Shown here one piece after another: positions 53,885 through 62,168 of a stretch of 64,000 nucleotides of DNA (positions are counted from its first letter, which is position 1; each line of letters opens with the position of its first letter). Below the pieces are notes generated by a model. That model did no database searches. It was not told the origin of the DNA and saw nothing but the letters and a program-made list of their open reading frames with translations. A program made the translations under genes and the position numbers. Source of the stretch: an uncultured Pelagimonas sp. (lineage in GTDB: Bacteria; Pseudomonadota; Alphaproteobacteria; Rhodobacterales; Rhodobacteraceae); NCBI GenBank assembly GCA_947499735.1, contig CANMPP010000001.1:124001-188000 (forward strand), read 5' to 3'.

Positions 53885-54528
53885 CGAATGGGATCGAACA
53901 CGGCGCTTTTGGCGGTGCAATCTTTGATCACGTCACTGCCACATTTGATCGGGTCGAGGTCCTTGGACAGGCAAATTCGCACTTCCTGAATGCGGTTGGA
54001 CCGGCAGGTTACCGTGACACCATCCGCTTCAAGCTGCGGATTGTCTTTCAAAAAGGCTTCTTCAATCAGCGAGGCGGGCAATGTGACCTGTTTGTCCAGT
54101 TTTCGCAAAAGGGCTGGTCGGTTTATGCTGTCATAGGCTGTGCGGGCGGTGTCATAGAAATCTTCTGCCGACAATCCCGCGCATGTGCCATGTTTTTTCC
54201 ATTGATACCAAGCAGATCCTGACGTGCCCATGATATCAGCCATGGCCGCAGTCATCGACCGTGATGGCGGGCGTGCGGCATTGTTACAATAAGACGGCCA
54301 TCCGCGATGATATTGCGGCCACAACCCATGCATAACCCATCCAAAATCGGCATCGTCATCACATTGAGGCGAGTTGCGATCATCCCCTTCTAGCGCGCAC
54401 CAATTGGGCGACCAGGACAATGCCAGCACGTAATAGTCAAAATCACCGGCCCGTTCACCTTCGGCAAACGAGGCGTTTGCCGTCAGTGTGCTAAGCAAAA
54501 CAAGGCTTATCAGCGATTTTAGGCGCAT
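53881..54528 (-). CDS. Ribonuclease T2, periplasmic
   Basis: Secreted endoribonuclease of 215 residues making 2',3'-cyclic ends. Signal peptide ends near NASFA. The two catalytic segments are present: FGWVMHGLWPQYH (CAS I, His67) and WYQWKKHGTCAGL (CAS II, Lys112, His113). Multiple cysteines (for example in SPNWCALEGDD and SYCNNAARP) suggest disulfides in the periplasm. Could feed nucleoside salvage by degrading external RNA. It overlaps DUF1294. Confidence 0.92.
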   Translation of the reverse strand: MRLKSLISLVLLSTLTANASFAEGERAGDFDYYVLALSWSPNWCALEGDDRNSPQCDDDADFGWVMHGLWPQYHRGWPSYCNNAARPPSRSMTAAMADIMGTSGSAWYQWKKHGTCAGLSAEDFYDTARTAYDSINRPALLRKLDKQVTLPASLIEEAFLKDNPQLEADGVTVTCRSNRIQEVRICLSKDLDPIKCGSDVIKDCTAKSAVFDPIR

Positions 54529-54570
54529 TTGCTCTTCCCTCTCAGACTCTGGGTGATTATATAGGCTAGG

Positions 54571-54688
54571 AGTTCCCCCACAACGGCAACTTGCTCTGAC
54601 CTAAGGTCAGGGTCGCTTGGGTCCAGCTGACTGCTGCTTCCCTTGCGCAGGACAGGCGTATCATTTGCAAGTCCAAAGTGCCGGGGCC
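54571..54688 (+). ncRNA. Structured RNA candidate between RNase T2 and trcR genes
   Basis: CGGCA-ACTTGC (54584-54594) can pair with GCAAGT (54667-54672) and TGCCG (54679-54683), extended by CCC/GGG (54577-54579/54684-54686) across a 4-base bulge. Inside, CTGACCT-A-AGGTCAG (54596-54610) forms one hairpin, while the same GGTCAG can instead pair with CTGAC (54627-54631): mutually exclusive stems. The outer arms recall the helix of 4.5S RNA, but the conserved CAGG/GGAA/AGCAG apical motif is absent, so I do not call ffs. TATATA at 54558-54563 could be a -10 element. It may instead be a trcR leader. Confidence 0.35.
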
Positions 54689-54714
54689 ACATGATATGCC
54701 AAGGAGTTTACGAC

Positions 54715-55470
54715 ATGGCCAAATTGCTGCACCCAAAAGCGACCGCTGTCTGGCTGGTCGACAATACGACACTGACATTCAAGCAAATTGCTGATTTCAC
54801 AGGCTTTCACGAGCTAGAAGTTCAAGGCATTGCGGATGGTGATGTCGCGGTTGGTGTGAAAGGGTTTGATCCGATTGCCAACAACCAGCTGGTTCAGGAA
54901 GAAATCGATCAAGCGGAAAAGAACCCGCTGTATAAAATGAAGGTTAAGTTCAACGCAGCTGCAAAAGACGAAGAAAAGCGTCGCGGTCCGCGTTATACGC
55001 CATTGTCCAAACGTCAGGATCGTCCTGCATCCATCTACTGGTTGGTCAAGTTCCACCCTGAACTGTCCGATGGTCAGATTGCGAAATTGGTGGGTACAAC
55101 CAAGCCTACAATTTTGTCGATCCGTGAGCGGACACACTGGAATATTGCAAATATCCAGCCGATTGATCCGGTTGCTTTGGGCCTGTGCCGTCAGTCCGAA
55201 TTGGACGCAGCAGTTGCTAAGGCCGCAGCGAACAAGCCTGCGGTTATGACCGATGACGAACGCCGTAAATTGGTATCCACCGAGCAGAGCCTTGAGATGG
55301 AAGCAGAACCACGTATCCCAACAGCGGTTGAAGGGTTTGAAAACTTCACGCTTTCCGATCCGCGTGGGGACGAAGACGAGCAAGATCCATTGGCTGCAGA
55401 TGATGAATCATTCGCGGATGCTGACAGCTTCTTCAACCTGCCATCCTCAGATGAAGAGCAGCCTGAATAA
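54715..55470 (+). CDS. trcR: Cell-cycle transcriptional regulator TrcR (DUF1013)
   Basis: Alphaproteobacterial DNA-binding protein of 251 residues, annotated in databases as cell cycle regulator TrcR. MAKLLHPKATAVWLVDNTTLTFKQIADFTGFHELEVQ is the first helix-turn-helix-like part, and HPELSDGQIAKLVGTTKPTILSIRERTHWN the second. The C-terminal third is acidic and low in complexity (DPRGDEDEQDPLAADDESF). ATG 54715 has AAGGAG 10 bases upstream. Regulation by the structured upstream region is an open possibility. It ends at a strong terminator. Confidence 0.9.
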   Translation: MAKLLHPKATAVWLVDNTTLTFKQIADFTGFHELEVQGIADGDVAVGVKGFDPIANNQLVQEEIDQAEKNPLYKMKVKFNAAAKDEEKRRGPRYTPLSKRQDRPASIYWLVKFHPELSDGQIAKLVGTTKPTILSIRERTHWNIANIQPIDPVALGLCRQSELDAAVAKAAANKPAVMTDDERRKLVSTEQSLEMEAEPRIPTAVEGFENFTLSDPRGDEDEQDPLAADDESFADADSFFNLPSSDEEQPE

Positions 55471-55498
55471 GCCGGTCATTCCTGCTATCGAAACATCA

Positions 55499-55533
55499 AA
55501 AAGCCCCGGAGAGGATCCGGGGCTTTTCTTTTT
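55499..55533 (+). terminator. Terminator of trcR
   Basis: AAAAGCCCCGGA (55499-55510) pairs perfectly with TCCGGGGCTTTT (55516-55527) around GAGGA, with a further CTTTTTT tail. Confidence 0.93.
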
Positions 55534-55536
55534 TCC

Positions 55537-56487
55537 TTAGAAAGACATGCCAATCGATAGGCTGTAGCGAGGATTTGCGCTGTCTTCATGGGCGATTTCT
55601 AAACGCGACTGCAAATCACGCAGGTTTGGCATGTGAACCGCCAAACCAATTGCCGCTATGTCTGTGGTTAGATAGGTGTCGCCCGGTTCTAGTGTTTCAG
55701 TGCCGTCTGCATTTGTGACGTCAAAATCGCCTGCTTCCCCAGCACGAAATGTGTAGGAGATATAAGGGCGCACATTGGTGCTGTGGGTTTTAAATGGCAG
55801 GCCAGCTTCTAATTTCAGAGATGAGGACAGCGTGCTCCGTTCATCGACCTGTGTGCCTGTGCCGGACAATGTATAGCCTTGGATCTGGTGATGCAGGACA
55901 TTGGCCTGCACGCTAAAATCTAGCCCCGTGCCCTGTTCCATCGGATTTTCCCATATGAAGCCAGAGCCTTCAACAGCCAGACCAACGAGACGACCATCGT
56001 AATCTGCCGATCCATAGAGGGTGCTGGGGCTGACGATCTTGTTATGGGTGCCGCCGGTGTATAATGCAGCGCCCCATGCGATGTTGGCATATTGTCCTGC
56101 TGTCGATACTCCCCAGAAATAGGACCGGATGCGGGCCTGGGTGATGTCATCGGACAAATCGGCTTCACCCTGGCCATATCCGATGAACAGCGACACATTT
56201 TGCCAACCTAGATTATACCCTAAAACAGGGCCACGTATCACGGTGTCTAGATCGGATGCATCCGTAGCGTCCACGCCACCTAAGGTCAGATACCCGCCTA
56301 ACCATGGGTCTTGATTGTTGTGATATTCAAGCGCGGTAGCCCCAGTGCCTGTGCCAATTTCCTGTGCCAAAACATCTACAGAGTTAAGTGCAGACATGTC
56401 CAAATCCTGCGCTGCCAGTGTCGTTGGGGCGACAAGAACTGGGATCAAGGACCAAATGCGTGGGTTTAGAAAGAGAGATGAGACCAT
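55537..56487 (-). CDS. Outer-membrane autotransporter-type beta-barrel protein
   Basis: Protein of 316 residues with a signal peptide (IWSLIPVLVAPTTLAAQ), a short N-terminal linker and a barrel of amphipathic strands such as VSLFIGYGQGEADLSDD, RIRSYFWGVSTAGQYANIAWGAALYTGG and the end LSIGMSF, ending in Phe. It lacks a passenger domain, so it may be a stand-alone barrel of the autotransporter-like superfamily. ATG 56487 with GGAG 7 bases upstream is chosen over the ATG at 56538. Function unknown. Confidence 0.75.
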   Translation of the reverse strand: MVSSLFLNPRIWSLIPVLVAPTTLAAQDLDMSALNSVDVLAQEIGTGTGATALEYHNNQDPWLGGYLTLGGVDATDASDLDTVIRGPVLGYNLGWQNVSLFIGYGQGEADLSDDITQARIRSYFWGVSTAGQYANIAWGAALYTGGTHNKIVSPSTLYGSADYDGRLVGLAVEGSGFIWENPMEQGTGLDFSVQANVLHHQIQGYTLSGTGTQVDERSTLSSSLKLEAGLPFKTHSTNVRPYISYTFRAGEAGDFDVTNADGTETLEPGDTYLTTDIAAIGLAVHMPNLRDLQSRLEIAHEDSANPRYSLSIGMSF

Positions 56488-56552
56488 TTCAGGCTCCGAA
56501 AAAGTTGAATTTGCCTTTTGCCGACAGGCAACGTGCATTGCGCTAGATCGTT

Positions 56553-57149
56553 TTACGCCAAGGGTCGGCGGGAATTCAGGGCGGCGGTAATTGTGCCATC
56601 GTCAAGATAATCCAATTCACCCCCGATAGGCACACCCTGTGCCAACGAGGTCAAGGTGACCTTGTCCTCGATCTGATCGGCGATGTAATGCATGGTCGTC
56701 GTGCCTTCGACCGTGGCGTTTAGGGCTAGGATGACTTCGCTTACCGCTTCTGTTTCAAGTCTGGTGATCAGGCCGGGAATACGCAACTCGTCCGGTCCCA
56801 TGCCGTCCAGCGCAGATAAGGTTCCGCCCAAGACGTGATAGCGCCCTTTAAAGGCCTGTGCACGCTCCATCGCCCAAAGGTCAGACACGTCTTCGACGAC
56901 ACAGAGCTGACCATTGGCCCGGCTGTTATCGGCGCAGATTTGGCAAATATCCGATGTGCCGACATTGCCGCAATTCAGGCATTCTTTCGCGGTTTGTGCG
57001 ACTTTGCCCACCTGATCCGCAAGCGGCTTTAGCAAAAGTTCGCGTTTGCGGATCATATGCAGCACAGCCCGACGTGCAGACCGTGGCCCCATGCCGGGCA
57101 GGCGCGCCATAAGGGCGATCAGATGTTCAATCTCGTCTGTGTCGCTCAT
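56553..57149 (-). CDS. recR: Recombination protein RecR
   Basis: Clamp-forming partner of RecF/RecO in single-strand gap repair. The 198-residue product shows the HhH ([23 protein letters not shown]), a C4 zinc finger (Cys57, Cys60, Cys69, Cys72 in [17 protein letters not shown]), and a Toprim domain ([15 protein letters not shown], with the Glu, and [12 protein letters not shown]). It lies 23 bases after ybaB, the usual order. Confidence 0.96.
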   Translation of the reverse strand: MSDTDEIEHLIALMARLPGMGPRSARRAVLHMIRKRELLLKPLADQVGKVAQTAKECLNCGNVGTSDICQICADNSRANGQLCVVEDVSDLWAMERAQAFKGRYHVLGGTLSALDGMGPDELRIPGLITRLETEAVSEVILALNATVEGTTTMHYIADQIEDKVTLTSLAQGVPIGGELDYLDDGTITAALNSRRPLA

Positions 57150-57172
57150 CAGGCGCGGCCTTTGTGCAGTGT

Positions 57173-57526
57173 TTAGAAGGGCAGCTTCATATCCGCAGGC
57201 AATCCCAGATCCTGCGTCAGTTTGGCCATTTCATCTTGCGATTTTTGGCTGGCTTTGGCTTGGGCATCTTTGATTGCGGCTAGGATCAAATCCTCGGCCA
57301 CTTCTTTTTCAGATGGCACGAAAATCGATGGATCGATTTCCAAACCGGTCAATTCGCCTTTCGCTGTGGCTGTTGCCTTCACCAGACCTGCGCCAGATTC
57401 ACCTGTGACGCTGATGGATGCGAGATCTTCCTGCATCTCGGCAACTTTCGCCTGCATTTCCTGTGCTTTTTGCATCATCTTGGCCATGTCGCCAAGACCA
57501 CCCAGACCGCCTAAACCTTTCAGCAT
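57173..57526 (-). CDS. YbaB/EbfC nucleoid-associated protein
   Basis: DNA-binding dimer of 117 residues. The [18 protein letters not shown] start is glycine-rich, then [47 protein letters not shown], all family-typical, and an [23 protein letters not shown] helix. AAAGGAGACAGCA precedes the ATG. Cotranscribed with recR. dnaX, which is often directly upstream of this pair, is here separated by 2.6 kb. Confidence 0.95.
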   Translation of the reverse strand: MLKGLGGLGGLGDMAKMMQKAQEMQAKVAEMQEDLASISVTGESGAGLVKATATAKGELTGLEIDPSIFVPSEKEVAEDLILAAIKDAQAKASQKSQDEMAKLTQDLGLPADMKLPF

Positions 57527-57592
57527 TGCTGTCTCCTTTTTACATCTATTTATTATATCGGGGCTTTTTAGCGCGATGCCAAGAGGGCGTCG

Positions 57593-58048
57593 TTACGCGT
57601 CGAGCTCTTTAATCATGTCCACGCGAATAGCATGACGGCCGCCTTCGAATTCTGTCGTCAAAAACGCGTCGACAATTTCCAACGCCAGACCTTCGCCAAC
57701 AACACGTGCGCCCAGTGCCAGCATATTGGCATCGTTATGCGCGCGGATCATTTTGGCGGAAAACGTGTCTGTACACACACCGCAGCGGATACCTGTGACC
57801 TTATTGGCTGCCATCATGATCCCTTGGCCCGTCCCACAGACAATAATGCCCAAGGCGCAGTCACCTGACGCGACCAGATCCGCGGCTGCCGCGCCATGTT
57901 TGGGGTAGTGGGTGCTTTCGGTCGTTGTCGGCCCGATATCGACGGCTTCAAATCCCAAAGATGTCACATGCGCGGCAATGGCCTGACGCAAATCAATGGC
58001 GGCGTGGTCGCTTGAAAGTACAATGCGTTTGCTGGCGGTCATGGTCAT
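57593..58048 (-). CDS. rpiB: Ribose 5-phosphate isomerase B
   Basis: Interconverts ribose 5-phosphate and ribulose 5-phosphate. The 151-residue product has IVLSSDHAAIDLRQAI (Asp-His), GIIVCGTGQGIMMAANKVTGIRCGVC with the catalytic Cys in CGTG, and ARAHNDANMLALGARVV. ATG 58048 or 58042. It could take ribose 5-phosphate made by DeoB. It stands between ybaB and a divergent lysE gene. Confidence 0.93.
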   Translation of the reverse strand: MTMTASKRIVLSSDHAAIDLRQAIAAHVTSLGFEAVDIGPTTTESTHYPKHGAAAADLVASGDCALGIIVCGTGQGIMMAANKVTGIRCGVCTDTFSAKMIRAHNDANMLALGARVVGEGLALEIVDAFLTTEFEGGRHAIRVDMIKELDA

Positions 58049-58234
58049 GGGTCCTTTTTGGCAAGGCGATTTGGGCGTCTTGGACCAGATGTGGGCCATC
58101 AGGTCAATCCTTTGGCTTTGCCTATTCCATTATCGCGCCAGACGCGAAACCTGATGATTTAGGCTGCACATGCTTGTGTTTTCAATGCTTTGTAAACAGG
58201 GTTGCAGCAGGTGTTTTAGAGAAAGGGCACAAAG

Positions 58235-58852
58235 ATGATTGATTGGTATATTTTCATTCCAGCTTGCTTTGCTTTGAATCTGACATTTGGGCCCAGCAAT
58301 TTGCTGGCCATGACCAACGGGGCCCGCAGCGGCGTTGTGTTTGCCCAACGCGCGGCCGTGGGGCGTTTGCTGTGCTTTATACCCATGATTGCGGCCAGCG
58401 CCTTGGGGTTGGGATTCCTATTGACCGCCTCGGCCTTGGTTTTTGGTGCGGTTAAGATGATCGGCGCGGCCTATTTGATCTGGATCGGCATTAATCTTAT
58501 TCGAAACGCCAATAAAATGACTGTCGATAGTCTGGCTATGGACCCGCCTGCACCATTCCAAGCGTTCCGCAATGAAGCATTTGTCGCGCTGAGCAATCCA
58601 AAAGCAATCCTGATCTTTGCGGCGTTTTTCCCCCAATTTGTAGATATCGACGCCTATTGGCAAAGCTATGCAATGGTCGGCGCGTCCTTTATCGGGTTAG
58701 AGGCTATCGCGATTTTCCTATATGCCAGTGCAGGTAAATTCGCAGCCGGTTATGCGGCGGGAAAATTGCCTTTGATGCATAAGCTGTCTGGTTGGACGAT
58801 GTGTCTGTTTGGCGCTTTGCTGTTGGTTAGCCCGCAGCCCAACGCGAAATAG
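58235..58852 (+). CDS. LysE/RhtB-family exporter (second copy)
   Basis: Inner-membrane exporter of 205 residues with six helices. FGPSNLLAMTNGARSGVVF replaces the usual PGP loop with GPS and is followed by a Gly-rich helix; ALSNPKAILIFAAFFPQFV is the second signature. AGAAAGGGCACAAAG precedes the ATG. It is only distantly like the exporter at 14.5 kb. The transported metabolite is unknown. Confidence 0.86.
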   Translation: MIDWYIFIPACFALNLTFGPSNLLAMTNGARSGVVFAQRAAVGRLLCFIPMIAASALGLGFLLTASALVFGAVKMIGAAYLIWIGINLIRNANKMTVDSLAMDPPAPFQAFRNEAFVALSNPKAILIFAAFFPQFVDIDAYWQSYAMVGASFIGLEAIAIFLYASAGKFAAGYAAGKLPLMHKLSGWTMCLFGALLLVSPQPNAK

Positions 58853-58862
58853 GTTCTAAAAG

Positions 58863-59288
58863 ATGGCGGTGCAGGATCAACAGATAAGAACAGGGCAATG
58901 TGACTGTGGCCAATTGCGGTTCTCGGTCCGGGGAAACCCGGTTCATACCCATGCCTGCACCTGCACCGATTGCCAAAGGTCAACAGGATCGATCATGAGC
59001 CATTCGGCCTGGTTTCCTGAAGGCGCTGTCGAGATTGAAGGTGAATACACCACGCATTACCATTGCGGGCCAGAGCAGCCCGAACGCTATCGTGGTTTTT
59101 GCCCGATCTGCGGAACGGGGCGCTTTTTCCGTTCTGGCCCGTCCTTTCCAAATACGATTGCCTTTACCGCAGGGACGTTTGCTGACCCTGATTTTCCTGC
59201 GCCGAAATTCATCCTGTACTGGGACAGCCGCCCGAAATGGTTGGTGGAACCTGATGGGGTAACGCTTTATGCCAAAGGGGATGACTAA
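58863..59288 (+). CDS. GFA/CENP-V-like zinc protein
   Basis: Protein of 141 residues of the glutathione-dependent formaldehyde-activating family. TGQCDCGQLRFSVRG and HACTCTDCQRSTGSIMS give the structural zinc cysteines; GFCPICGTGRFF gives the second pair. Family enzymes are mostly of unproven activity; formaldehyde activation has been shown only for Gfa of Paracoccus and that claim is debated. It is 10 bases after lysE. Confidence 0.85.
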   Translation: MAVQDQQIRTGQCDCGQLRFSVRGNPVHTHACTCTDCQRSTGSIMSHSAWFPEGAVEIEGEYTTHYHCGPEQPERYRGFCPICGTGRFFRSGPSFPNTIAFTAGTFADPDFPAPKFILYWDSRPKWLVEPDGVTLYAKGDD

Positions 59289-59398
59289 GCCCTTTGCCAT
59301 TGTATCATGCCCAATCTTGATTTGGCTCATCTCAGTTCTGATAAGTTATCTTCATTAGCGCGATTGAGAAGTAATCATATCGGATTTAGTATGGCGAC

Positions 59399-59983
59399 AT
59401 GGCATACACATACTTTAAGAAAATTTGTAAAATATCATTCGCTCCCTTTTGGTCGGTATTGGGCGGCATCTCTGCTATATTCTCATTAGTCGTTCTAGCG
59501 GTGGGGGATGATGGACCACATATTCAATCCATCGCGAAATTGATCTTGATCCTCGTGGGAAGCCTCTTTCTATATCGACTTTTAATTCTCGCACCTTATC
59601 AGCTTTGGAAAAAGGCTCAGGCAGAGCTGCAAAAACTAAACCAATCTGAACGAGACCCTTTGAAAGCCAAGCGGAAATGGCTACTCGATGCCTCGTCGAA
59701 TTTGTTCACGTCTGCCGAAAAACTTTGTAATCAATGGAATACTTCAGATGCGGGTCAGCGGGCTTCTCTTAGCTCTAAATATCGTAAGGATCGTGAGAGA
59801 GTTTTGAAGTTGGCGAATAGTTTCCTGCATGAAGATCGGGTGTATCGCGCGGCTCAAGACGCTATACAAAATTGCGACATAGCGATTTCAGATGCCGAGG
59901 AAGGGTTGCCATCTTTTGAAAATATTAAAGATGCACGAGCGTCTATAAGAATTTTGCTGGGACTTCTATCCGCTCGATCCTAA
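59399..59983 (+). CDS. Orphan two-helix membrane protein with helical cytosolic domain
   Basis: Hypothetical protein of 194 residues, not recognised. Helices at about 12-36 (FAPFWSVLGGISAIFSLVVL) and 48-70 (LILILVGSLFLYRLLILAPY) are followed by a long charged helical part (EKLCNQWNTSDAG, KYRKDRERVLKLANSF) lacking any motif. The start region is AT-rich, unlike its neighbours, and the ribosome binding site is poor. It lies between GFA and dnaX and looks like an accessory insertion. It might be a membrane-linked signalling or toxin-like protein, but nothing supports a choice. Confidence 0.6.
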   Translation: MAYTYFKKICKISFAPFWSVLGGISAIFSLVVLAVGDDGPHIQSIAKLILILVGSLFLYRLLILAPYQLWKKAQAELQKLNQSERDPLKAKRKWLLDASSNLFTSAEKLCNQWNTSDAGQRASLSSKYRKDRERVLKLANSFLHEDRVYRAAQDAIQNCDIAISDAEEGLPSFENIKDARASIRILLGLLSARS

Positions 59984-60134
59984 GCTTCTTCGGATTGCGG
60001 AATCATGTAGTCATGGCAGACCAATCTGATCAGATGCTCTATGCCAACGTGTTTCGAGGTTTTGTTTCGACATTTTGCAACGCTGTTGCATATCGCCAAA
60101 ACAGAAGGCCCATTGTCACAGTTGCGAGTGCGGT

Positions 60135-61907
60135 TCACTCTTCTTCAAACGGATCCCATTCATCTTCCACCTCTGGCAGCGCCTCGGCGAAGGCTTCAAT
60201 CGCCATGTCTTCTTCGGTTTTAACGTCCAGAATTTCTGCGCCGGGAAAGGCGGTTAGGACGGATTGGACCAAAGGGTGGGCTTTGGCCTCTTCCTTTAGT
60301 GCCAATTCCTTGGCGTTGTTCTTTTCTGAAATCGTCAGCTCGGTGCAGTCATTGACGATCGACACGCCCCACCGTTTGCCTGTCCAGCGTTGTAGGGACG
60401 ACCCAAGGCGCTGGGCCAGATCAGTGCGTGCATTGTCGGTTGGCGTGAATTCGATGCGACCGGGTTGATACCCTGCCAGCCGGACCGAGGCCTCAACCTC
60501 CATATACAGCGCCATATCGCGATTGGTGCGGATCAGCTCCATCACATGCTCAAATGTTGGATATTGCGCCAATGCTGTTGCGTTAAGCTGTGCGGGTTGC
60601 GCGCTGCCTTGTGCTGACATTGTTGGTGCTGAGGGCGCAGATGGGGATGGCATCGCAGGTGTTGCGCTGGGCGCAGACATGCTGGCCTGCGGTGCAAATG
60701 CGCCCCCACCACCGCCGCCTCCGGGGCCGTTTGGCATCGGTGGGGGCGGGGTGTCTTGTAGCTTGCGGATCAAATCCTCGGGCGTGGGAAGATCAGCCAC
60801 ATGCGTCAGGCGGATGACGGCCATTTCGGCAGCCATCATGGAATTGGGTGCATGGGCCACTTCTTCAATCGCTTTTAGCAGCAATTGCCACATGCGGGAC
60901 AGGGATCGCATGCCCAACCCATCTGCATAAGCCAATCCACGGGCCCGTTCATCGGGAGAAATCGTGGGGTCTTCTGCGGCTTCGGGTGTGATTTTTACGA
61001 CCGAAATCCAATGGGTGACTTCGGCCAAATCGCGCAACACTGCCATCGGGTCCGCACCGTCAGAATATTGCGCCGATAATTCGGTCAACGCCCCAGCGGC
61101 ATCGCCCCGCATGATGCGTTCAAACAGATCCAATACGCGGCCACGATCCGCCAGACCCAACATAGCGCGCACTTGATCCGCGCCCGTTTCGCCGGCGCCA
61201 TGGGAAATCGCCTGATCCAGCAGCGATGTGGCATCGCGTGCTGATCCTTCGCCCGCACGGGTGATGAGGGCCAGTGCTTCATCCGTGATTTCAGCGCCTT
61301 CGGTTGTTGCGATTTTGCGCAATAGGCCGATCATTTGCTCGGGCTCAATGCGGCGCAGATCAAAGCGCTGGCACCGGGATAGAACCGTTACTGGAACTTT
61401 GCGGATCTCGGTGGTCGCAAAGATGAATTTCACATGCGCAGGGGGTTCTTCTAGGGTCTTCAACAACGCGTTGAACGCGCTGGTGGACAGCATGTGAACC
61501 TCGTCGATGATATAGATTTTATAGCGGGCCGAAGCCGCACGATAATGGACGCTGTCGATGATTTCGCGAATGTCATTCACTGACGTGTTTGATGCCGCGT
61601 CCATTTCGATCACGTCGACATGACGCCCTTCAATGATCGCTTTGCAATGTTCGCATTCGCCACAAGGTTCCGTCGTTGGCTGCCCTGTGCCATCGGGGCC
61701 GATGCAGTTCATACCCTTAGCGATGATCCGGGCTGTTGTCGTTTTGCCGACGCCGCGAATGCCCGTCATGACAAAGGCCTGCGCAATTCGACCTGCTTCG
61801 AATGCGTTTTTCAGCGTGCGCACCATGGCTTCTTGGCCAACAAGATCGGCAAAGGTTTCCGGGCGGTATTTGCGGGCAAGAACCTGATATTTGGGCGCGT
61901 CTGTCAT
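60135..61907 (-). CDS. dnaX: DNA polymerase III gamma/tau subunit
   Basis: Clamp-loader ATPase of 590 residues. Walker A GIRGVGKTTTARIIA, zinc cysteines in EPCGECEHCKAI, Walker B IYIIDEVHMLS and sensor SRCQRFDLRR. A proline/glycine-rich linker with seven consecutive Gly (near residue 410) and Ala/Pro/Ser repeats precedes the tau-specific C-terminal domain. I see no A-rich slippery heptamer, so tau only or another route to gamma. ATG 61907 (MTDAPKYQVLARKYRP) chosen. It works with HolA (12.8 kb). Confidence 0.95.
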   Translation of the reverse strand: MTDAPKYQVLARKYRPETFADLVGQEAMVRTLKNAFEAGRIAQAFVMTGIRGVGKTTTARIIAKGMNCIGPDGTGQPTTEPCGECEHCKAIIEGRHVDVIEMDAASNTSVNDIREIIDSVHYRAASARYKIYIIDEVHMLSTSAFNALLKTLEEPPAHVKFIFATTEIRKVPVTVLSRCQRFDLRRIEPEQMIGLLRKIATTEGAEITDEALALITRAGEGSARDATSLLDQAISHGAGETGADQVRAMLGLADRGRVLDLFERIMRGDAAGALTELSAQYSDGADPMAVLRDLAEVTHWISVVKITPEAAEDPTISPDERARGLAYADGLGMRSLSRMWQLLLKAIEEVAHAPNSMMAAEMAVIRLTHVADLPTPEDLIRKLQDTPPPPMPNGPGGGGGGGAFAPQASMSAPSATPAMPSPSAPSAPTMSAQGSAQPAQLNATALAQYPTFEHVMELIRTNRDMALYMEVEASVRLAGYQPGRIEFTPTDNARTDLAQRLGSSLQRWTGKRWGVSIVNDCTELTISEKNNAKELALKEEAKAHPLVQSVLTAFPGAEILDVKTEEDMAIEAFAEALPEVEDEWDPFEEE

Positions 61908-62168
61908 GATCGGCTTTCGGATAGTTTGGGCTAGGTTAACCCGCGTCCTGCCCAAGCGCCACCAGCATTTGAGGATTTCGGGCCAGATGAATGGGATTGC
62001 AGCGGAATCGCATGATCGTTATGATTGCCTCGGGCCCGATGCAAGGGGGCCACCTGATCCGCGGAAAGCATTGCGCACCTGCCTGCCGGTTTCGACCGGC
62101 TCCAACCGATAATCTTCGGTTTCTCTGCCCGGACTAGCGGATCGGCGGGCGATGATGAGGATGCCGAA
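61908..62168. other. Divergent dnaX-ankyrin interval with two hairpins
   Basis: This 261-base gap contains GCCGGT-TTCG-ACCGGC (62085-62100), a perfect 6-bp stem with a UUCG loop, and AACCGA/TCGGTT (62104-62109/62116-62121). Neither has a U-run. GATGAGGATGCCGAA provides the ribosome binding site of the ankyrin gene. No 4.5S or other RNA gene is recognisable. Confidence 0.5.

Noticed and set aside
54571-54688. Calling the structured region 4.5S RNA (ffs)
   Set aside because: On neither strand does the apical part show the invariant CAGG opposite AGCAG with a GGAA-type loop. The minus strand has GGAAGCAG, but opposite CTG, which makes an ordinary helix.
60690-60740. Poly-Gly/Pro codon run in dnaX as a programmed frameshift site
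   Set aside because: The known dnaX slippery sequences are A-rich heptamers; the G/C-rich run here lacks one, and the frame continues intact to the tau end.
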